Shown: positions 14,052-21,604, counted from the stretch's first letter. The stretch is DNA of 26,946 nucleotides from Planctomycetia bacterium (GCA_009926295.1 RFPF01000011.1:1-26946), one strand, 5' to 3'. Numbers and translations: made by a program. The notes: generated by a model not told the origin, from the sequence alone.

Positions 14052-14582
14052 ATGAATCCAGTGTCGACCGGAAGCAGAGATCGGGACTCACGTGGCGGCG
14101 GCGGAGAGCGTGCGACCGGCGAGTTCGCCGAGAAGGTGGTCAAGGTGCGTCGCTGCGCCACCGTGGTGAAGGGCGGGCGGCGATTCAGCTTCGCCGGCCT
14201 GGTCGTGGTGGGCAACGGCCGCGGCAAGGTGGGCTGTGGCTACGCCAAGGCCAACGAGGTGCCGCCGGCGGTCGAAAAGGCGATCAAGGACGGCATGAAA
14301 AACCTGATCGAGGTGCCTGTGGAGTCGGGCACGATCCCGCACCGCGTGGAGGGCACGAGCGGCACCGCGAAGGTCATCCTCCTGCCGGCCAGCCCGGGCA
14401 CCGGCATCATCGCGGGCGCAGCGGTCCGCGCCGTGTGCGAGTCGGCCGGCATCCACGACGTGCTCACCAAGGCGCACGGCTCGACCAATCCCGTCAATCT
14501 CGTGAAAGCGGCGCTCGAGGCCCTCAAGCAGCTCCGCACCAAGGCCGACGTCGAGCGGCTCCGGGGCGTGTCGCTCTCGTGA
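14052..14582 (+). CDS. rpsE: 30S ribosomal protein S5
   Basis: S5 controls decoding accuracy together with S4. The 176-residue product has the double-stranded-RNA-binding-like domain FAEKVVKVRRCATVVKGGRRFSFAGLVVVGNGRGKVGCGYAKANEVP. The C-terminal ribosomal fold contains PASPGTGIIAGAAVRAVCESAGIHDVLTKAHGSTNPVNLVKAALEALKQLR. The N-terminal 20 residues are Ser/Gly/Arg-rich and unlike other S5 proteins. AGGGAG lies just before ATG 14052, with a very short spacer. The usual downstream neighbour rpmD (L30) is missing. Confidence 0.96.
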   Translation: MNPVSTGSRDRDSRGGGGERATGEFAEKVVKVRRCATVVKGGRRFSFAGLVVVGNGRGKVGCGYAKANEVPPAVEKAIKDGMKNLIEVPVESGTIPHRVEGTSGTAKVILLPASPGTGIIAGAAVRAVCESAGIHDVLTKAHGSTNPVNLVKAALEALKQLRTKADVERLRGVSLS

Positions 14583-14628
14583 ACCGCCCGCGCACATCCC
14601 GCCCCCGAGGTCCAGTGAAGGAATCCCC

Positions 14629-15132
14629 ATGAAGATCAGCGACGTCAACCGCGGCGTGAACAAGAACAAGAGGCGCATGCGCGTGGGACGCGGGCCTGGC
14701 TCCGGCAAGGGGCGCACCGCCGGTCGTGGCAACAAGGGGCAGGGGCAGCTCGCGGGCTGGTCGGCGCCGGCCATCTTCGAGGGCGGCCGCATGCCCATCA
14801 TCCGCCAGATTCCGAAGCGGGGCTTCCACAACAGGCACGGCCTCATCGTCGCGGCCGTGAACGTCGACGATCTCGACGCATGCTTCGCTGCCAACGCCGA
14901 GGTGACGCCTGCCACGATCAGGGCGGCGGGCCTCGCCAAGGGGATCTGGCACGAGCTGAAGATCCTCGGCGACGGCAAGCTCTCGAAGGCCCTGAAGGTT
15001 TCCGCGCACCATTTCAGTGCCCAGGCTCGGGAAAAGATCCAGGCGGCGGGAGGCACCGCCACCGAATTGCCCGGCGCCGCCCCCGTCGAGAAGGGGAAGA
15101 AAAAGCCCGCTCGGAAAAAGCCGGCTGTGTAG
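14629..15132 (+). CDS. rplO: 50S ribosomal protein L15
   Basis: L15 is a late-assembly protein deep in the large subunit. The 167-residue protein begins MKISDVNRGVNKNKRRMRVGRGPGSGKGRTAGRGNKGQG, the standard glycine/basic extension. It continues with GGRMPIIRQIPKRGFHNRH and ends in a Lys/Pro/Ala tail of about 25 residues that most L15 proteins lack. AAGGAA (about 14618-14623) lies 5 bases before the ATG. It directly follows rpsE, so L30 has been lost from this position. Confidence 0.95.
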   Translation: MKISDVNRGVNKNKRRMRVGRGPGSGKGRTAGRGNKGQGQLAGWSAPAIFEGGRMPIIRQIPKRGFHNRHGLIVAAVNVDDLDACFAANAEVTPATIRAAGLAKGIWHELKILGDGKLSKALKVSAHHFSAQAREKIQAAGGTATELPGAAPVEKGKKKPARKKPAV

Positions 15133-15188
15133 CCCGGGTGTCCGTTCGGTAGGCTGTCGGCCCCCCGGCCACCAGAGGAGTCGGTTCC

Positions 15189-16550
15189 GTGCTGGAAAAA
15201 CTTCGGATCATCTTCACGATCCCCGAACTGAGGCAGAAAATCCTGCTCACGCTCGGGCTGCTCGCCATCTACCGCGTGGGCTGGCAGGTGCCCCTTCCGA
15301 TCGTCGATCCCAAGGCGATGACGGCCTTCGCCGAGGAGGCCGGCGGCATCGGCGACCTCCTCAAGACGGTGGCCGTGTTCTCGGCGAGCCAGCTTTCGCA
15401 GGCGACCATCTTCGGCCTCGGGATCATGCCCTACATCTCGGCGTCCATCATTTTCCAGCTCCTCGCCACGGTGTGGCCGCCGCTCGAGCGGCTCCAGAAG
15501 GAGGGGGAGGCGGGCCGCAAGAAGATCAACGAATACACCCGGTACGCCACCGTGCTGATCTGCGTCGTGCAGAGCTGGGCGTACGTTGCCTTCCTGTCGA
15601 CCGCCCGTGTCGGGGAGACGCCGCTGATCCAATCGGGCTTCCTCGTCGACGGCCGGCTGCCGTTCATCTGGCAGTTCGTGGCCGTCATGACGATGACCGC
15701 CGGGACGGTGTTCCTCATGTGGCTGGGGGAGCAGATCGACGAGTTCGGGATCGGCAACGGCATCAGCCTGCTCATCATGGCGGGCATCCTCGCGGCGATG
15801 CCGAGCGCGCTGGTGCAGCTCGGCAGCGACACCAGCTGGGAGCTCGGCGGCGGTGGCGGCAAGCTCGGGATCGAGACGCTGCTCGTGCTTGCGGCCCTGT
15901 TCGTGGGAGTCGTGGCGGGGGTGGTGTTCATGACGCAGGGGCAGCGGCGCATCCCCACGCAGAGCGCCAAGCACGTGCGCGGCCGTCGGGTCTACGGCGG
16001 CACGCGGCAGTACCTGCCGCTGCGGGTGAATCAGGCCGGCGTGATGCCGATCATCTTCGCGAGCTCGCTGCTGCTCTTCCCCCAGATGCTCTTCCAGTAT
16101 CTGCACAACTCGAATCCCGGCAGTGCGGTGCTCGGCGCGCTCCACGATTCGTTCACCCGCGGCCAGTCCTTCCTCTACAACGTGCTGTACGTCGTCCTGA
16201 TCTACTTCTTCTGCTACTTCTGGACGGCGATCACGTTCAACCCGAAGGAGATGGCCGACAATCTCAAGAACTTCGGCGCGTTCATCCCCGGCTACCGCCC
16301 GGGGAAGCGCACGGCCGACTTCCTCGAGCGGGTGATGGAGCGGATCACCTACGTCGGGGCGGCATTTCTCGCGCTCGTGGCGATCATCCCGACGATCGTC
16401 GGCGGCGCCCTCGGCATCCCGGCCCAGATCGCCAGTTTTTACGGCGGTACGGGCCTTCTCATCGCGGTGAGCGTGGCGTTCGACCTCGTGCAGAAGATCG
16501 ACAGTCACCTCGTGATGAGGAATTACACCGGGCTGCTCGAAAAAGCCTGA
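15189..16550 (+). CDS. secY: Preprotein translocase channel subunit SecY
   Basis: SecY forms the protein-conducting channel of the cytoplasmic membrane with SecE and SecG. The 453-residue protein has the expected ten hydrophobic segments, starting at about residue 18 (KILLTLGLLAIYRVGWQVPLP). Family signatures include GIMPYISASIIFQLLATVWPPLERLQKEGEAGRKKINEYTRYATV, the cytosolic loop QRRIPTQSAKHVRGRRVYGGTRQYLPLRVNQAGVMPIIFASSLL, and the C-terminal FIPGYRPGKRTADFLERVMERITYVGA. The start is GTG 15189, with AGGAG (15176-15180) 8 bases ahead. The C-terminal tail ends NYTGLLEKA. Flanked by rplO and adk in the usual spc order. Confidence 0.97.
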   Translation: MLEKLRIIFTIPELRQKILLTLGLLAIYRVGWQVPLPIVDPKAMTAFAEEAGGIGDLLKTVAVFSASQLSQATIFGLGIMPYISASIIFQLLATVWPPLERLQKEGEAGRKKINEYTRYATVLICVVQSWAYVAFLSTARVGETPLIQSGFLVDGRLPFIWQFVAVMTMTAGTVFLMWLGEQIDEFGIGNGISLLIMAGILAAMPSALVQLGSDTSWELGGGGGKLGIETLLVLAALFVGVVAGVVFMTQGQRRIPTQSAKHVRGRRVYGGTRQYLPLRVNQAGVMPIIFASSLLLFPQMLFQYLHNSNPGSAVLGALHDSFTRGQSFLYNVLYVVLIYFFCYFWTAITFNPKEMADNLKNFGAFIPGYRPGKRTADFLERVMERITYVGAAFLALVAIIPTIVGGALGIPAQIASFYGGTGLLIAVSVAFDLVQKIDSHLVMRNYTGLLEKA

Positions 16551-16596
16551 CCGGCCCGGGCCACGAGCGGCCGCCAGCCATCCCCGCGGACGTTGC

Positions 16597-17202
16597 ATGC
16601 GGATCATCCTCATCGGACCGCCCGGCGCGGGGAAGGGCACCCAGTGCCAGCGACTGGTCGAGCATCTGCGGGTGCCGCACCTGTCGACGGGCGAGATGCT
16701 CCGTGCGGCCGTGCGCGCCGGAACCCCCGAGGGCATGCAGGCGGCGGCCTACATGGAGAACGGGCAGCTCGTGCCCGACGCCATCATCCTCGGGATGGTC
16801 ACGAAACGCCTGGAGGCGTCCGACTGCCGCAACGGGTGCCTTCTTGACGGGTTTCCCCGCACGCTTCCCCAGGCCGCGACTCTCGACGAGCTCCTCGAGC
16901 GGCGGGCCATGAGCGTGGACGGCGTCATCGAGCTGGCCGTCCCGCGGGACGAGCTGGTGCGGCGGATGCTTGCGAGGAAGCGGGCGGACGACGACCCGGA
17001 GATCTTTTCCAAGCGGATCGCCAGCTTCGAGGTCCAGACCGCGCCGCTGCTCGACTATTACCAGCGGCAGGGCAAGCTCGCGAGCGTCGACGGACTGGGC
17101 ACGGCGGAGGAAATCTTCGGCCGAGTGCGGACGGCGGTGGAGCGGTTTTCACAACGCGGCGTGCGTCGCGGTCATCGCGAGCGGACCAGGCCCGAGGTAT
17201 AG
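16597..17202 (+). CDS. adk: Adenylate kinase, short-LID form
   Basis: This enzyme catalyses ATP + AMP = 2 ADP. The 201-residue protein has the P-loop GPPGAGKGT (7-15), the AMP-binding STGEMLRAAV (R36) and LDGFPRT (R88). The LID is very short: where long forms carry about 30-40 residues (often with a zinc-binding loop), this one goes from ELVRRMLARKR directly to ADDDPEIFSKRI. The catalytic pair D132/D133 and R140 are kept. Short LIDs occur in some bacterial and in cytosolic adenylate kinases, so activity is expected. The last 20 residues are Arg-rich and unlike the family. There is no clear ribosome binding site; the gene starts 46 bases after secY. Confidence 0.94.
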   Translation: MRIILIGPPGAGKGTQCQRLVEHLRVPHLSTGEMLRAAVRAGTPEGMQAAAYMENGQLVPDAIILGMVTKRLEASDCRNGCLLDGFPRTLPQAATLDELLERRAMSVDGVIELAVPRDELVRRMLARKRADDDPEIFSKRIASFEVQTAPLLDYYQRQGKLASVDGLGTAEEIFGRVRTAVERFSQRGVRRGHRERTRPEV

Positions 17203-17250
17203 TATGGTCGATACGTCCGTCTTTTCCTCCTCGAGCGTGGGTGCGGCCCG

Positions 17251-18051
17251 GTGGTGAATCTTCGTTCTGCCCGTGAGATCGCGGCGATGCGTCGCGCAGG
17301 GCTCGTGGTCTGGGGAGCGCACGAGATGGCGGCGTCGATGGTGCGCCCCGGAGTCACCACCGGCGAGATCGATCGGGCCATCGAGGCGTTTTTCGCGAAG
17401 CACGGTGCCGTACCGCTGTTCAAGGGCGTGCCGGGCAAGGTTCCGTTCCCCGCCGTTTGCTGCACGTCGGTGAACGACGAGGTGGTGCACGGCATCCCCG
17501 GCCCCCGCGTGCTCGTGGCGGGTGACGTCGTGAGCATCGACACCGGCTGCAGCGTCGACGGATGGTGCGGTGATTCGGCCTTCACCCACGGGGTGGGGGC
17601 GATCGCGCCCGAAACACAGCGGCTTCTCGACTGCACGTCCGGCGTGCTGGCTCTGGCCATCGAACTCATGGCGGTGCGCAGCCGGTGGAGCGACGTGGCC
17701 TCGGAAATGGCGAAGTACGTGCGCGACCACGGCTTTTCCGTGGTCGAGAACTTCGTCGGCCACGGGATCGGCAGGAAGATGCACGAAGACCCACAGGTGC
17801 CGAACTTCTGCACGCCGGCCTTCCGGAAAAATCACGATTTCGAACTCGAGCCGGGCTTGGTGATCGCCGTCGAACCGATGGTGAACATGGGCACGAAGAA
17901 GGTTCGGGCTTTGCAGGATCACTGGACGCAGTCGACGGTCGACGGCCTGCCGAGCGCCCATTTCGAGCACACGGTCGCCATCACCGAGACCGGTCCGGTC
18001 GTGCTCACGGCGGCCCCCGCCGCCGGGGAAACCGTGGGCAGCGCGGCCTGA
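17251..18051 (+). CDS. map: Type I methionine aminopeptidase
   Basis: It removes the initiator methionine from nascent proteins. The 266-residue product keeps every metal ligand and catalytic residue of the family: H80 (NDEVVHGIPG), D97 (SIDTGC), D108 (GDSAF), H171 (VGHGIG), E208 (IAVEPM) and E239 (AHFEHT). It lacks the N-terminal zinc-finger extension of eukaryotic forms, as expected. The start is GTG 17251, or GTG 17254 one codon later; no good Shine-Dalgarno sequence is visible. A 17-codon open frame (17204-17257) occupies the adk-map gap and ends in a GTGA overlap with the second GTG. infA, often found after map, is absent. Confidence 0.95.
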   Translation: MVNLRSAREIAAMRRAGLVVWGAHEMAASMVRPGVTTGEIDRAIEAFFAKHGAVPLFKGVPGKVPFPAVCCTSVNDEVVHGIPGPRVLVAGDVVSIDTGCSVDGWCGDSAFTHGVGAIAPETQRLLDCTSGVLALAIELMAVRSRWSDVASEMAKYVRDHGFSVVENFVGHGIGRKMHEDPQVPNFCTPAFRKNHDFELEPGLVIAVEPMVNMGTKKVRALQDHWTQSTVDGLPSAHFEHTVAITETGPVVLTAAPAAGETVGSAA

Positions 18052-18068
18052 AGGACCCTGCCTCCTGC

Positions 18069-18095
18069 CGGCCGATGGCTGCAAAACATCGGCCG
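18069..18095 (+). terminator. Hairpin after map, end of S10-spc unit
   Basis: A perfect 9-pair stem, CGGCCGATG (18069-18077) with CATCGGCCG (18087-18095), encloses a 9-base loop 17 bases after the map stop. No T tract follows, so it may pause polymerase, stabilise the upstream mRNA 3' end, or act with Rho. Its place just before the rpmJ promoter suggests an operon boundary. Confidence 0.5.
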
Positions 18096-18108
18096 ATCCG
18101 CCACCCCC

Positions 18109-18137
18109 TTGGAACGGCCCCTCCGGCTTCCTATACT
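18109..18137 (+). promoter_or_regulatory. Promoter for the rpmJ-rpsM-rpsK-rpsD-rpoA-rplQ unit
   Basis: TTGGAA (18109-18114, 4 of 6 against TTGACA) and TATACT (18132-18137, 5 of 6 against TATAAT) are spaced by exactly 17 bases. They lie 14 bases after the map hairpin and 67 bases before rpmJ. The 153-base gap between map and rpmJ is otherwise empty, so this is the likely start of a separate alpha-operon transcript. Confidence 0.6.
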
Positions 18138-18204
18138 CCGAGGCTCCGCATTTCCCCCCTATCCCTGCTTGAAGGCGTGGTCGGTCGTCACCACGGGTTC
18201 GCGT

Positions 18205-18318
18205 ATGAAGGTTCGCGCCAGCGTCCGTCGCATGTGTGAAAAGTGCAAGATCGTGCGGCGGCGCGGCGTGGTGTTCGTCGTGTGCGCCGACCCCCGTCAC
18301 AAGCAGCGGCAGGGGTGA
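18205..18318 (+). CDS. rpmJ: 50S ribosomal protein L36
   Basis: L36 is the smallest large-subunit protein. The 37-residue product is MKVRASVRRMCEKCKIVRRRG followed by a strand and CADPRHKQRQG. The zinc ligands C11, C14, C27 and H32 are all present, so this is the zinc (C+) form. It is too short to stand out as a gene by length and is recognised by its sequence. It lies between the proposed promoter at 18109 and rpsM, in its usual position. Confidence 0.95.
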   Translation: MKVRASVRRMCEKCKIVRRRGVVFVVCADPRHKQRQG

Positions 18319-18434
18319 CCAGCGGCCGATCGACGATGTGAACCGCCCGTGCAACGGATCAGGCGCCCTTCGCGGGACGCCCCCCCCGGCTCGGACGGAC
18401 CCAGGCTTCCACGAACCTCAGCGGACATTTTTTC

Positions 18435-18818
18435 ATGCCCCGTCTCCTCGGCGTCGACATCCCGTCGGAAAAGAAGACCATCTTCTCGTTGCAGTACCTG
18501 TACGGCGTCGGCCCGCGGGTCGCCCGTGAACTCTGCCACAAGGCCGGCGTCGATCCGGAGGGCGTGGCCCGCAACCTGCACGAGGACGAACTCGCCCGTC
18601 TCGCCGCCCTGATGGACAAGGACTACGTCGTCGAGGGTCAGTTGCGTCGGCAGGTGTCCCAGAACATCTCGCGACTCAAGGACATCGGCAGTTACCGCGG
18701 CCTCCGCCACCGGCGCGGCCTCCCGGTCCGCGGGCAGCGAACCCGCACCAATGCCCGCACCCGCAAAGGCCCGAAGAAGACGGTCGCCGGCAAGAAGGGC
18801 GTCAAGGATCTCAAGTAG
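18435..18818 (+). CDS. rpsM: 30S ribosomal protein S13
   Basis: S13 contacts tRNA and bridges to the large subunit. The 127-residue protein has the helix-hairpin-helix start MPRLLGVDIPSEKKTIFSLQYLYGVGPRVARELCHKAGVD. The C-terminal RNA-binding part is DIGSYRGLRHRRGLPVRGQRTRTNARTRKGPKKTVAGKK. No strong Shine-Dalgarno sequence precedes ATG 18435; the nearest bases are T-rich (CATTTTTTC). The 116 bases between rpmJ and rpsM hold nothing else I can recognise. Confidence 0.96.
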   Translation: MPRLLGVDIPSEKKTIFSLQYLYGVGPRVARELCHKAGVDPEGVARNLHEDELARLAALMDKDYVVEGQLRRQVSQNISRLKDIGSYRGLRHRRGLPVRGQRTRTNARTRKGPKKTVAGKKGVKDLK

Positions 18819-18854
18819 CCCGCGGTACGCGGTGCACACCACACGAGCACGGAC

Positions 18855-19232
18855 ATGTCAAAGGCAGCCAAGACCAAGAAAAAGAGCGTGACGGCCGGGA
18901 TCGCCTACATCACGGCGAGCTTCAACAACACGACCGTGACCATCACCGACACCAAGGGCGACACGCTCTGCTGGGCGAGCGGCGGAACGTGCGGCTTCAA
19001 GGGGAGCCGCAAGGGCACGCCGTTCGCGGGGCAGTGTGCCGCCCAGCAGGCCGCCGAGAAGGCCGCAAAGTTCGGAGTGAAGGATCTCGAAGTTCGGGTG
19101 CGCGGGCCGGGCAGCGGTCGCGAGAGCGCGATCACGGCCCTGCAGGCCGCCGGCATGAACGTGAAGAGCATCGAGGACATCACCCCGCTGCCGCACAATG
19201 GCTGCCGTCCGCCGAAGAAGCGGCGGGTCTAG
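18855..19232 (+). CDS. rpsK: 30S ribosomal protein S11
   Basis: S11 helps form the mRNA exit channel of the platform. The 125-residue product has a Lys-rich start and then AGIAYITASFNNTTVTITDTKGDTLCWASGG, FKGSRKGTPFAGQCAAQQAAEKA and the C-terminal RGPGSGRESAITALQAAGMNVKSIEDITPLPHNGCRPPKKRRV. These are complete family blocks, including the conserved PHNGCRPPKKRR tail. It lies 36 bases after rpsM. Confidence 0.97.
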   Translation: MSKAAKTKKKSVTAGIAYITASFNNTTVTITDTKGDTLCWASGGTCGFKGSRKGTPFAGQCAAQQAAEKAAKFGVKDLEVRVRGPGSGRESAITALQAAGMNVKSIEDITPLPHNGCRPPKKRRV

Positions 19233-19296
19233 GCCGCAGGACGATTTCCCTCCCGAGTCATCGCATCGCAATCGAAGGAAGAGTGAAGAAGGAGCC

Positions 19297-19923
19297 ATGG
19301 GACGCATCACCGGACCGGTCTGCCGCCTTTGTCGTCGTGACGGGCTGAAGCTGTTCTTGAAGGGAAGCCGCTGCGACACGCCGAAGTGCGCCTTCGAGCG
19401 ACGCGCGTCGCCGCCGGGCATGGTCCAGAAGCGGCGTGGCAAGCCGACCGACTACGGCCTCCACCTGCGCGAGAAGCAGAAGGTGAAGCACTATTACGGG
19501 GTGCTCGAGCGTCAATTCCGCACCTACTTCGCCCGCGCCGAGCGCGGCACGGGCAACACGGGCGAGACGCTGATGCAACTCCTCGAGCGCCGTCTCGACA
19601 ACGTCGTCCATCGCATGGGCTTCGCGTCGTCGCGCGCAGCGGCCCGGCAGGCCGTGATGCACGGTCACATCACCGTCAACGGGCGACGGCTCGACGTGCC
19701 GAGTTACCTCGTGAAGGCGGGCGATTTGATCCGCGTGAAGAACCGGTCGAAGAGCCTGCAGCTCGTTCACGCTGCGATGTCCGACTCGCGGCGCGACGTG
19801 CCCGACTTCCTGTCGCGGGTGGAGGGGCCGATCCCGGAGGGCAGGGTCGATCGCCTGCCCACGGCGGAGGACGTGTCGATTCCCGTGCAGGCCAACCTCA
19901 TCATCGAATTGTGTTCGAAGTGA
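19297..19923 (+). CDS. rpsD: 30S ribosomal protein S4 (zinc form)
   Basis: S4 nucleates 30S assembly and, in enterobacteria, represses the alpha operon. The 208-residue protein starts MGRITGPVCRLCRRDGLKLFLKGSRCDTPKC, with C9, C12, C26 and C31 placed as in zinc-binding S4 forms. The S4 RNA-binding domain is RRLDNVVHRMGFASSRAAARQAVMHGHITVNGRRLDVPSYLVKAGDLI. The frame is open further upstream, but homology fixes ATG 19297. AAGGAG (19289-19294) lies only 2 bases before the ATG, an unusually tight spacing that could limit initiation. Confidence 0.96.
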   Translation: MGRITGPVCRLCRRDGLKLFLKGSRCDTPKCAFERRASPPGMVQKRRGKPTDYGLHLREKQKVKHYYGVLERQFRTYFARAERGTGNTGETLMQLLERRLDNVVHRMGFASSRAAARQAVMHGHITVNGRRLDVPSYLVKAGDLIRVKNRSKSLQLVHAAMSDSRRDVPDFLSRVEGPIPEGRVDRLPTAEDVSIPVQANLIIELCSK

Positions 19924-19973
19924 CCGAGGCGCGTTCGCGCCGGTCGATCAGCCACTGAACGAAGGAGTATCTC

Positions 19974-20963
19974 ATGCACATCCGTTGGCGAGGCCTCGAG
20001 TTGCCCGGTTCGGTCACGGCGGATTCCCGGACGCTGTCGCCGACCTATGGCAGGTTCACAGCGGAGCCCTTCGAGCGAGGCTTCGGCACGACCGTCGGCA
20101 ACAGCCTGCGGCGGGTGCTGCTCTCGAGCCTCGAAGGCAGCGCCGTCACTCAGATCAAGGTGGGCGGCGCGTTGCACGAGTTCACGACGATCAAGGGAGT
20201 GCTCGAGGACGTCACCGACATCGTGCTCGCCGTGAAGAGCCTGGTGGTGAAGAACCACAGCGACTCGACCCGCGTCATCCGGGTGGAGAAGAGCGCGAAG
20301 GGCCCCGTCACCGCGGCCGACATCCAGACCGACGACGCGGTCGAGGTGGTCAACAAGGACCTCGTCCTCGCGACCCTCACCGACGACGTCCCCTTCGAAC
20401 TGGAGATGGTCGTCGAGAACGGCCGCGGGTACGTGCCGGCGAGCGAGCACAGCCCCGACGCCCAGGAGATCGGCATCATTCCGGTCGACGCCGTGTTCAG
20501 TCCGGTCACCCGCGTGCGGTACGAGGTCGAGGAGACCCGCGTCGGGCAGAAGACCAACTACGACAAGCTGACGATGGAGATCTGGACCGACGGCACCGTG
20601 ACGCCCGAAATGGCGCTCGTGGAGGCCGCGAAGATCCTGCGCAAGCACCTCAACCCGTTCGTGGGCTACGCCAAGCCGGGTCCGGCGGTGAACCTGCCCG
20701 CGTTCGCCGACGTGCTTGCGATCGAGGCGCCGCTCGAGAGCCGCCTCGGGATGCAGGTCGCCGATCTGAAGCTGTCGTTGCGGGCGAGCAACTGTCTCCA
20801 CGAGGCGGGGATCCAGTCGCTCCGCGAGCTGGTGTCGCGGTCGCGCGAGGAGGTGCTCGAACTGCGGAACGCGGGCGACGCCACGGTCGAGGAGATCGAG
20901 GGCAAGTTGAAGGAACTCGGCCTCGAGCTCGGCATGCAGGTGCCCTCGGCCGCGGAGGCCTGA
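19974..20963 (+). CDS. rpoA: DNA-directed RNA polymerase subunit alpha
   Basis: Alpha assembles the core enzyme and contacts UP elements and activators. The 329-residue protein has the dimerisation domain with PFERGFGTTVGNSLRRVLLSSLEGSAVTQIKV (32-63) and the insert domain. After a linker comes the C-terminal helix-hairpin-helix domain (about 250-320). R270, N273 and C274 (LRASNCL) match the DNA-contacting R265, N268 and C269 of Escherichia coli. The second DNA-contact loop reads NAGDATVEE where Escherichia coli has NLGKKSLTE, so the contact lysine K298 is replaced by alanine. GAAGGAG lies 6 bases before ATG 19974. Between rpsD and rplQ as usual. Confidence 0.97.
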   Translation: MHIRWRGLELPGSVTADSRTLSPTYGRFTAEPFERGFGTTVGNSLRRVLLSSLEGSAVTQIKVGGALHEFTTIKGVLEDVTDIVLAVKSLVVKNHSDSTRVIRVEKSAKGPVTAADIQTDDAVEVVNKDLVLATLTDDVPFELEMVVENGRGYVPASEHSPDAQEIGIIPVDAVFSPVTRVRYEVEETRVGQKTNYDKLTMEIWTDGTVTPEMALVEAAKILRKHLNPFVGYAKPGPAVNLPAFADVLAIEAPLESRLGMQVADLKLSLRASNCLHEAGIQSLRELVSRSREEVLELRNAGDATVEEIEGKLKELGLELGMQVPSAAEA

Positions 20964-21007
20964 GAAGGCCGCCTGCACATCCACTCACGCCACAGGGAGT
21001 TTCATCC

Positions 21008-21604
21008 ATGCGCCACCGTCGCAAAGGCCGCGTCCTCGGCCGCAGCCCGTCCCATCAACGCGCCCTGCTGCGCAATCTCGCCTCGGCGCTCATGCTCACG
21101 GAGCGCGAGGTGGACGTCGACGAGGTCGGCGCGCCGGCCACGCCGGGCCGGATCATCACGACCGTCGCCAAGGCCAAGGAGGTGCGGCCGCTCGTGGAGC
21201 GGTGCATCACGATCGCCAAGCGAGGCCTGGCGGCCTCGGCGCGGGCCCGCGAATTCGCCGTGTCCGCCGAGCGCGGTTCCGCCGAGTGGGCCAGGTGGCG
21301 AAAGGGTGAGCAGTGGCGGAAGTGGGCGGCGGCGTCCGCTCCTGCCGTCACCGCCCGGCGGCGGGTGGTGACGCTCCTCGGCGACAAGCAGGCTGCGCGG
21401 GTGCTGTTCGAGAAGATCGCCCCTCGGTATGTCGACCGACCGGGCGGATACACGCGGATTCTCAAGCTCGCGACGCCGCGGCTCGGCGATGCGGGCCCCC
21501 GGGCCGTGCTCGAGTTCGTCGGTGCCGAGAAGGCCGCCGATCGGTCGCCGGCCCCGAAGGTCGAGGCCGCCCGGCCGCCGAGGAAGTCGAAGGCTGGCGC
21601 CTAG
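21008..21604 (+). CDS. rplQ: 50S ribosomal protein L17 with insertion and tail
   Basis: L17 sits near the tunnel exit. The 198-residue product is much longer than the common 115-130 residues. The start MRHRRKGRVLGRSPSHQRALLRNLASALMLTE is standard. Extra sequence follows at about 36-50, and a Trp/Ala/Arg-rich insertion at about 82-115 separates the two halves. The family ending APRYVDRPGGYTRILKLATPRLGDAGPRAVLEFV is intact, then a Pro/Lys/Ala tail of about 27 residues. The frame is open through rpoA, but homology fixes ATG 21008. Last gene of the alpha-type unit. Confidence 0.95.
   Translation: MRHRRKGRVLGRSPSHQRALLRNLASALMLTEREVDVDEVGAPATPGRIITTVAKAKEVRPLVERCITIAKRGLAASARAREFAVSAERGSAEWARWRKGEQWRKWAAASAPAVTARRRVVTLLGDKQAARVLFEKIAPRYVDRPGGYTRILKLATPRLGDAGPRAVLEFVGAEKAADRSPAPKVEAARPPRKSKAGA

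Noticed and set aside
14088..16736. 882-codon open frame on the minus strand across rpsE, rplO and secY
   Set aside because: It is a high-GC shadow of real genes: His/Arg/Asp-rich composition, no domain, no plausible start context.
19985..21007. Upstream extension of the rplQ frame through rpoA
   Set aside because: L17 homology begins exactly at ATG 21008; the extension is an out-of-frame reading of rpoA.
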